This document shows positions 59,129 through 64,000 of a stretch of 64,000 nt of DNA, in pieces. Under the pieces are notes generated by a model that did not search any database, was not told the DNA's origin, and was given only the letters and a program-made list of their open reading frames with translations. A program made the position numbers and the translations under genes. Numbering within the stretch: the stretch's first letter is position 1; every line of letters begins with the position of its first letter. The DNA is from Monomorium pharaonis (Eukaryota > Arthropoda > Insecta > Hymenoptera > Formicidae): positions 17,231,047 through 17,295,046 of the forward strand of contig NC_050471.1 in the NCBI RefSeq assembly GCF_013373865.1, written 5' to 3'.

Positions 59129-59538
59129 AAGTATTAAAAAACAAAAATCACATTAAAAAACTAGCGTTAATTTAATTTTTATAAAACTACGTATTCAAAA
59201 TACAATAATATGTAATAAATATACAAATAAATTGTTTCTATAATCTAATAATCTGTCACAAAATCAACATATTTTTTTATTTAATTATATAGAAATCTTA
59301 TTATATTGACCTATCTGTTCCATCACAAAAATATGATTTCCATTATTTTACTTCTCGTTTTTTCAGACATAAATAAAAAACTGTATTAGAAAAACTACAT
59401 TATTAAAACTATGTATTAGGTGTACAAATAAGTTTCCGCCGTTTGACAAAAGTTGGCGCCACCAGTAAGTTATGATTAAAATTGTCAGATGTAAAACGCC
59501 ATTACCGTAAGGTTGGACATCTGTCAACAACATAACCT

Positions 59539-59979
59539 TGCGACAAGTTTTACCTCCGGGAACCGCCAGGTCCGAAGAGGCTTCGCCCAATTAATCGGTA
59601 ACTATTAGTATTGATTGGTAACGCTTTTCTCAATTTGGCGGGATCGGTACCGTTGCGAATAGTACACGGCAACGCGTAGCGGGGCCCGACGCACGACTTG
59701 GCTGGAAAACTCCTTGCGGGGTGTCTCGTCCTTTGTCGGGAAGTCGCGCCAAAAATCCCTCGACGGCCGCTCCGCTTCCGTCTTCGGTACAATTAAATTG
59801 AGCACTCACTCGGCGCCTTACCTCTAATTAAACTAATACAAAAATGAGATTACGGTAACGCGAGATTTCAAGGGCAATAAAGTCGCTTCCCCCCAGACTC
59901 GGCGAGAAGTAGCCTCAGACCATCCCCTCGGTCGGGCTTACGCCCTTGTGACGACCGCGGCCGAACGCGCCACGTCACA
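59539..59979 (-). mobile_element. Family-B LTR-like repeat (copy B3), internally deleted
   Basis: 441 bp reading from TGTGACGTGGCGCG to AAAACTTGTCGCA on the minus strand. ACCT is duplicated exactly (59535-59538, 59980-59983). It matches both ends of B2 but lacks about 1.2 kb of its centre, joining at CGATCCCGC/AATTGAGAAAAGCG. Confidence 0.88.
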
Positions 59980-60034
59980 ACCTTGAAATATTAGTGAATT
60001 TTTATCAGTATAATATATTCTTTTGTGTGCGAAA

Positions 60035-60378
60035 ATGTCGAGTTTTGAGCCAAATAAGCGTCATTTGGGGGAATTTTCGATTTACTTCTTCAATTTGAAG
60101 AAATCTGCAGCTGAGGCGCATCGATTGCTTGTAGAAGCATATGGTAAGGCTGCCTTAAGTGAGAGAAGTTGTCGTGAGTGGTTTCAAAAGTTTAAGAACG
60201 ATGAATTTGACATCGAAGACAAAGAACGTAGCGGAAAGCCAAAAGTGTACGAAGACGCGAAATTGGAAGCATTATTAGATCAAAATTCGTGCCAAACGCA
60301 AGAACTTGCACTTGTAGTAGTGAATGTAGTACATTCGGGGTGACTCAACAAGCAATTTCATATCGGTTGAAATCATAA
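60035..60378 (+). pseudogene. mariner transposase, N-terminal DNA-binding part
   Basis: Opens MSSFEPNKRHLGEFSIYFFN, then KKSAAEAHRLLVEAYGKAAL, SERSCREWFQKFKNDEFD and EALLDQNSCQTQELAL. These are the paired helix-turn-helix region of mellifera/mauritiana-type mariners. A shift follows, then GVTQQAISYRLKS and a stop. About 110 of some 345 residues are left. The catalytic DD34D domain is deleted, so it could at most bind its ends. Confidence 0.88.
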
Positions 60379-61429
60379 ATGTCCAATTTTTGATAAAAAA
60401 CGGCGGAAACTTATTTGTACACCTAATAGAAGCAAACTTAAAAAAGTATATTTCAAATCCTCTTATTTCTATTATCTTCTTGTAAAAAAAATAACTATCG
60501 ATTAACGAGAAAATCGTTATTCATTCAAACAATAAACCAAAAATTATTCAGTTCAAATACAGAAAATAATGTAGTACAGGTGATATAAATAAATATTTTC
60601 CAATATAAATGTCAAAAGTAATAAAAAACTTAAAAATCGCATTATTTCCAAGTTTAAATAGTAAAGACGTGCTTAATGCGACATTTATTTGTTGATCGCA
60701 TAATGTATTTGCTACGTTCGACAAAAATTTTTCTCTTCTTTCCGTCTCTCTCTCTCGCGTCGCGCTCTCGCGCGCTCCATCGCAGCGCCCGTCTTGCCGA
60801 GCGTTCCCAGCCCCGCAAACTCGCACGGACGGGACACCAATATACACCCTGCGCCCTGCACGTATAATTCGTATTCGTTTTACATTATCGCGCATATGAT
60901 AAATTTTTGGGGGGGAAAGCTGGAATTGCGCCAAATGTAATTAAGAAATACTTTTAGAAGTAACATTCCTTTTTTTTTATTTATTAATTTTTATTAAAGT
61001 CGTCAGGGTGCGGATCAACACTGCTCACGCTCTCTCGCTAATTATTACAAGTTATAATTCATTGCAATCACGCTTTCGCTCTCTCACTATTAATAATAAT
61101 TTAGAATAATTCAAGTATTATTCAACCACGCGGTCCGCGCGTGACACCCTCGCGCTGCTGAAGTATTGTTTCAGTCGCGAAGTGCGTGTTATCCGAAAGA
61201 GATAGCGACAGCCTAAGCATTGCTCCAGCCACGAGGTGCGAGAAAGATGGCAAAAACCAGAGCAATTATAAAAGTATGCGGATCAATTACTCCTCTCGTG
61301 ATAGAAGAAAGGCGTAAAAAGCATCTAAATGCTGATCCCTCTGGCTATCTCTGGATCAAAAATTATAACAATCGGAATAAAAATTAGAAATTATGAAATT
61401 TCGAAAATTAAAAGTTATTTGTCGCGGAA

Positions 61430-62490
61430 AATTCCGAGAATTCGAACTTTCCTATGCCTGCGTACCCCTAGGACCCCCTAGTTTTGGAGTATATAAAGTG
61501 CGAGAGCCGCGGAAATCAGCATTTTGCTCTAGTAGCTCGTACTGCCCATAAGCATTTTCGCTCTAATAGCTGTCGTACTGTCTGACAGTATAGCTATCTC
61601 TCGCAATTCACATCTTGCGGTATATTCCGGACGTCGTACCCCGCGTGCGCATTATCATTTGCGGACCTAACTAATCTCATCCTGTAAGTAGTACTTTTGT
61701 TCCTAGATACCGATCGCCGTCGTATTAAAATTAGTATTATAACAAGGATTAATTTGATATTTAGTTAGTAATAACGTTATTCAATAAAACATCACTGTTA
61801 AGCAAACGCAACTAAAACTTGATTTAGGTCTTTCTTTTTTTTGTAATAGTAAAGTGCTATCATCATTCCTACAATAAAAAGTCAGCAAATCAATAACTTC
61901 TCTCGTTGCTCTTTTATTTATTTTTTGTATGCTCTTCGTGACTGTTTTTTTTTTCTTTTTCTTTTTCTTGTTTCCTTGTTCTTTCTTCCGGTGGGCGATG
62001 TTAATATTAAGATAGTTGTAAAAGGGCGGAAAAATGGTTATTTCTCTCGGTGCTCCTAACCTTTCCAGAGCAAGAAAGGCGACTTCCCTGACTCATTCTA
62101 GAGGCGCACGCTTCCCCTCAGGTGCTAGTCTCTTCTGTGAACTTCGGACCAAGGGCGCCTATTAAGGCGCTTAAGCCAGAGGATTTCCAGTGAGCAACGG
62201 GTCGCCTATTAAGGCGCTTTTTCCCACTACATTATTTCCTCCACCGATCGTGTACCACAGGGCAGCCCATCTGAGCGCTCTCAGTTCACATTTACCCTTT
62301 TCTCCCTGCGTGGGTTATGTTGCGCCTCACCAAGGCGCTCCGTCTCACGTTTCGCTTTCCTGTCGTCGCTATTTCGCTCTCCCTCTCACTCGCGCTTATT
62401 TGTGCATCCTAGGAGCCACCCGCAAAAGAAAAGGGGGACTTCTCTCACTCTCGTCTATCCCTTCCAACTGTTTTGTCAGATGTGAATAAT
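61430..62490 (+). repeat. Family-C LTR-like repeat (copy C2)
   Basis: TATATAAA at 61490-61497 and TCAG at 61516-61519, 28 bases apart, reproduce the promoter of C1 in the opposite orientation. Two GCGCCTATTAAGGCGCTT-type units occur near 62155 and 62205. The 99-codon ORF at 62190 has no domain. Ends not fixed; no primer-binding site recognised. Confidence 0.6.
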
Positions 62491-62497
62491 CAAAAGA

Positions 62498-62765
62498 TAC
62501 GGTAGTGGCTCGCGCCAAGTAAACGCGCAGCGCGAATCCGACTGTGCTCTTTACGCGAGTACGCAACTTACGAGCACTTGAGATTATTGGATCTCAGAAA
62601 CGGCTAAATCAATCAAGTTCTAATTAGGCTCAATCAAAAGCTTTGGGTCGATTTATATTAGAAAACTATTTTTATTTTTCCTCTACATGTCCTATGAATG
62701 AAGATATGGCGACGCAAAGTCCGAAAAGCCAAAATTTCATTTAAGATACGTCGTCGTCATCGTCA
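62498..62765 (+). repeat. Repeat E, copy 2
   Basis: Directly follows C2. GGCTCGCGCCAAGT start, CGGCTAAATCAATCAAG, GGCTCAATC and GATTTATAT blocks match 33660-33935 (minus). It may be the downstream part of the same retroelement or an independent repeat. Confidence 0.55.
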
Positions 62766-62959
62766 ACCTTGTAGGTATCTCTGCGGGTAGTGCAGATGCC
62801 GAAAATGAGGAACGAAAATCCATCTCGCGCATCAGCTACCATGTGGCGTTCGCATCGTCACTATAGCATCGTATATTATAAGTCACGTGTGTCGCCAGTC
62901 GCTCGCTCGCGCCATGTATATTAGCTTACACGAAGTGACATGTATAATGTGAGGTTATG

Positions 62960-63760
62960 TTAATTTTTTAACACCTCATCTATTTAATCATCGACACCAA
63001 TATAAAATTAATAATTAATCAGAGAGTGACATAGTACATTAAGATTTTACATTTGTGTCGATAAAATAGATGAGATGTTGTGTGATGTAAAATTGTGTAT
63101 TGGTTATTGCTGTATTGACAATTACTTGTGTATTGGTTTATTGCTGTAATTGTCAATTAATCATTGACACCAATGTAAAATTTATTAATTAAAGAATAAC
63201 ATAGCTCAGATTTTACACTGGTATCGATGAGGTAGATAAGATGTTGCGTGATGTAAAATGTGTATTATTGCTGTAATTGTCAATGATAATGTTGTAAGGA
63301 TAAGAACTATCACCATCACCAAGGTATTACTTTTGTCACCAAGATATAATTATATTACTAGTAAAGTAAAGAATAAAAATAGTATTAAAACCATTCATTT
63401 GAAATTTTGTTAGATCTAATTAATAGTTATTAATATTGATTGACAATTACAGCAACATTTAACCAATACACAATCTTTCTACATCATACAACATCTCATC
63501 TCTTATCGACACTAACGTAAAATCAGAGAGCTATTTTATTTTAATTTTACATTGGTGTTGATGATTAATGTTAAAAATCATTAAATAAATGATTTAACCT
63601 TCACTACATATATCACTTGACACGAACCGATCCGTGGCCCGAGCAACCTAGAGTCTATCTTCTACATCATACAGCGTCTCATCTATCTCATCGACACTAA
63701 TGTAAAATTTGCAAGCTATTTTACTTTTTGATTTTAATTTTACATCAAGTATATATTCTT
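62960..63760. repeat. Array of related hairpins
   Basis: At least four inverted pairs built from CATCTATTTCATCGACACCA and its complement, each leading to AATGTAAAAT or ATTTTACATT (about 62965-63085, 63165-63255, 63475-63565 and 63665-63755). Between them are copies of TGTATTGGTTATTGCTGTAA. No ORF. Confidence 0.6.
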
Positions 63761-64000
63761 AATTTAATATAAATGTAAATTTTTATAAATATTTAAAATA
63801 TTGAGAAATTTCGAAGCGAGTTGTTTAATTCATTGATTGATTTTTTGTTTTATGTGTAAATGTTCTTTTTACACAATAAAGTTGTATTTGTGCATAATGC
63901 AATTATTAATCAATGATTAAAATATTCGCTTTAATTAATCTATGTTACATCATAGGTTAAATTTGATGAAAAATATTTTATCTTGGATTCATTTGATACA

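Larger units (their letters stand above)
59416..60426 (+). mobile_element. mariner element, internally deleted
   Basis: Ends are TTAGGTGTACAAATAAGTTT and its complement (then CCGCCG), flanked by TA on each side (59414-59415, 60427-60428). Only the N-terminal transposase part remains. A family-B repeat is inserted in the 5' region. It lies inside long-TIR element 2. Confidence 0.9.
58034..60710 (+). mobile_element. Long-TIR element 2 with Cys-rich orphan ORF
   Basis: Inverted repeats of about 212 bp (58034-58245 and 60497-60710). Tips read ATTATGCGATCAACAAATAA and its complement, and inner parts share GAATAATTTTTGGTTTAT. They enclose a relic of the same ORF family as element 1 (58245-59128). 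The mariner at 59416-60426 is nested inside. The TIR sequence differs from element 1. Confidence 0.85.

Noticed and set aside
56184..64000. First coding exon of PDAP1
   Set aside because: I looked for a minus-strand HKGR-type motif with start and donor and found none; it probably lies beyond the window.

Overview
This window looks like a repeat-saturated stretch of an insect nuclear genome. A hymenopteran, most likely an ant, is my inference from the mix of elements: mariner of the honey-bee type, Transib, P element, MULE, Penelope-like, BEL/Pao and many CpG-rich LTR-like repeats. It is not proven by the sequence. There are no operons, no rRNA genes and no CRISPR array.

The only host gene I can support lies on the minus strand. 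Three coding exons (56055-56183, 35258-35391, 15248-15464) join in frame with GT/AG introns and encode the acidic middle, the conserved core and the C-terminus of a PDAP1/HASPP28 family protein. Its two visible introns are about 20.7 kb and 19.8 kb and are filled with transposons. So most of the window, from 15 to 56 kb, is one gene's intronic DNA. The first coding exon was not found.

Layout. 1-15 kb (downstream of the gene): a partial family-B LTR-like repeat, a MULE transposase relic, a family-A repeat split by a 3.6 kb Transib (RAG1-like) element, an orphan transposon-type pseudogene with an in-frame 24-bp repeat array, a non-LTR reverse transcriptase relic, and a TTAA-flanked and a palindromic MITE. 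15-35 kb (terminal intron): a MITE, a large inverted-repeat element carrying tRNA-like modules in both arms, a P-element relic interrupted by a family-B and a family-A repeat, a hAT relic whose intron hosts a MULE that itself hosts a long-TIR element and an LTR, and a PIF-type MITE. 35-56 kb: more family A and D repeats, two foldback elements built of 15-bp units, a hAT-type MITE, a minus-strand LTR, a Penelope-like element, a BEL/Pao LTR plus gag fragment, a non-LTR 5' half, and a 1.3 kb non-autonomous hAT containing a palindromic MITE. 56-64 kb: a second long-TIR element containing a mariner that itself contains a family-B repeat, then an LTR with TATA and initiator, and an array of hairpins.

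The transposon genes are all relics or fragments. None has an intact full-length transposase or polymerase. The most interesting signals are two elements with long terminal inverted repeats that enclose the same orphan ORF (nuclease-like motifs plus a Cys-rich tail), four foldback elements with arms made of tandem 15-16 bp units around a shared core, the tRNA-like modules inside inverted-repeat arms, and several insertions that can be removed precisely at their target duplications.
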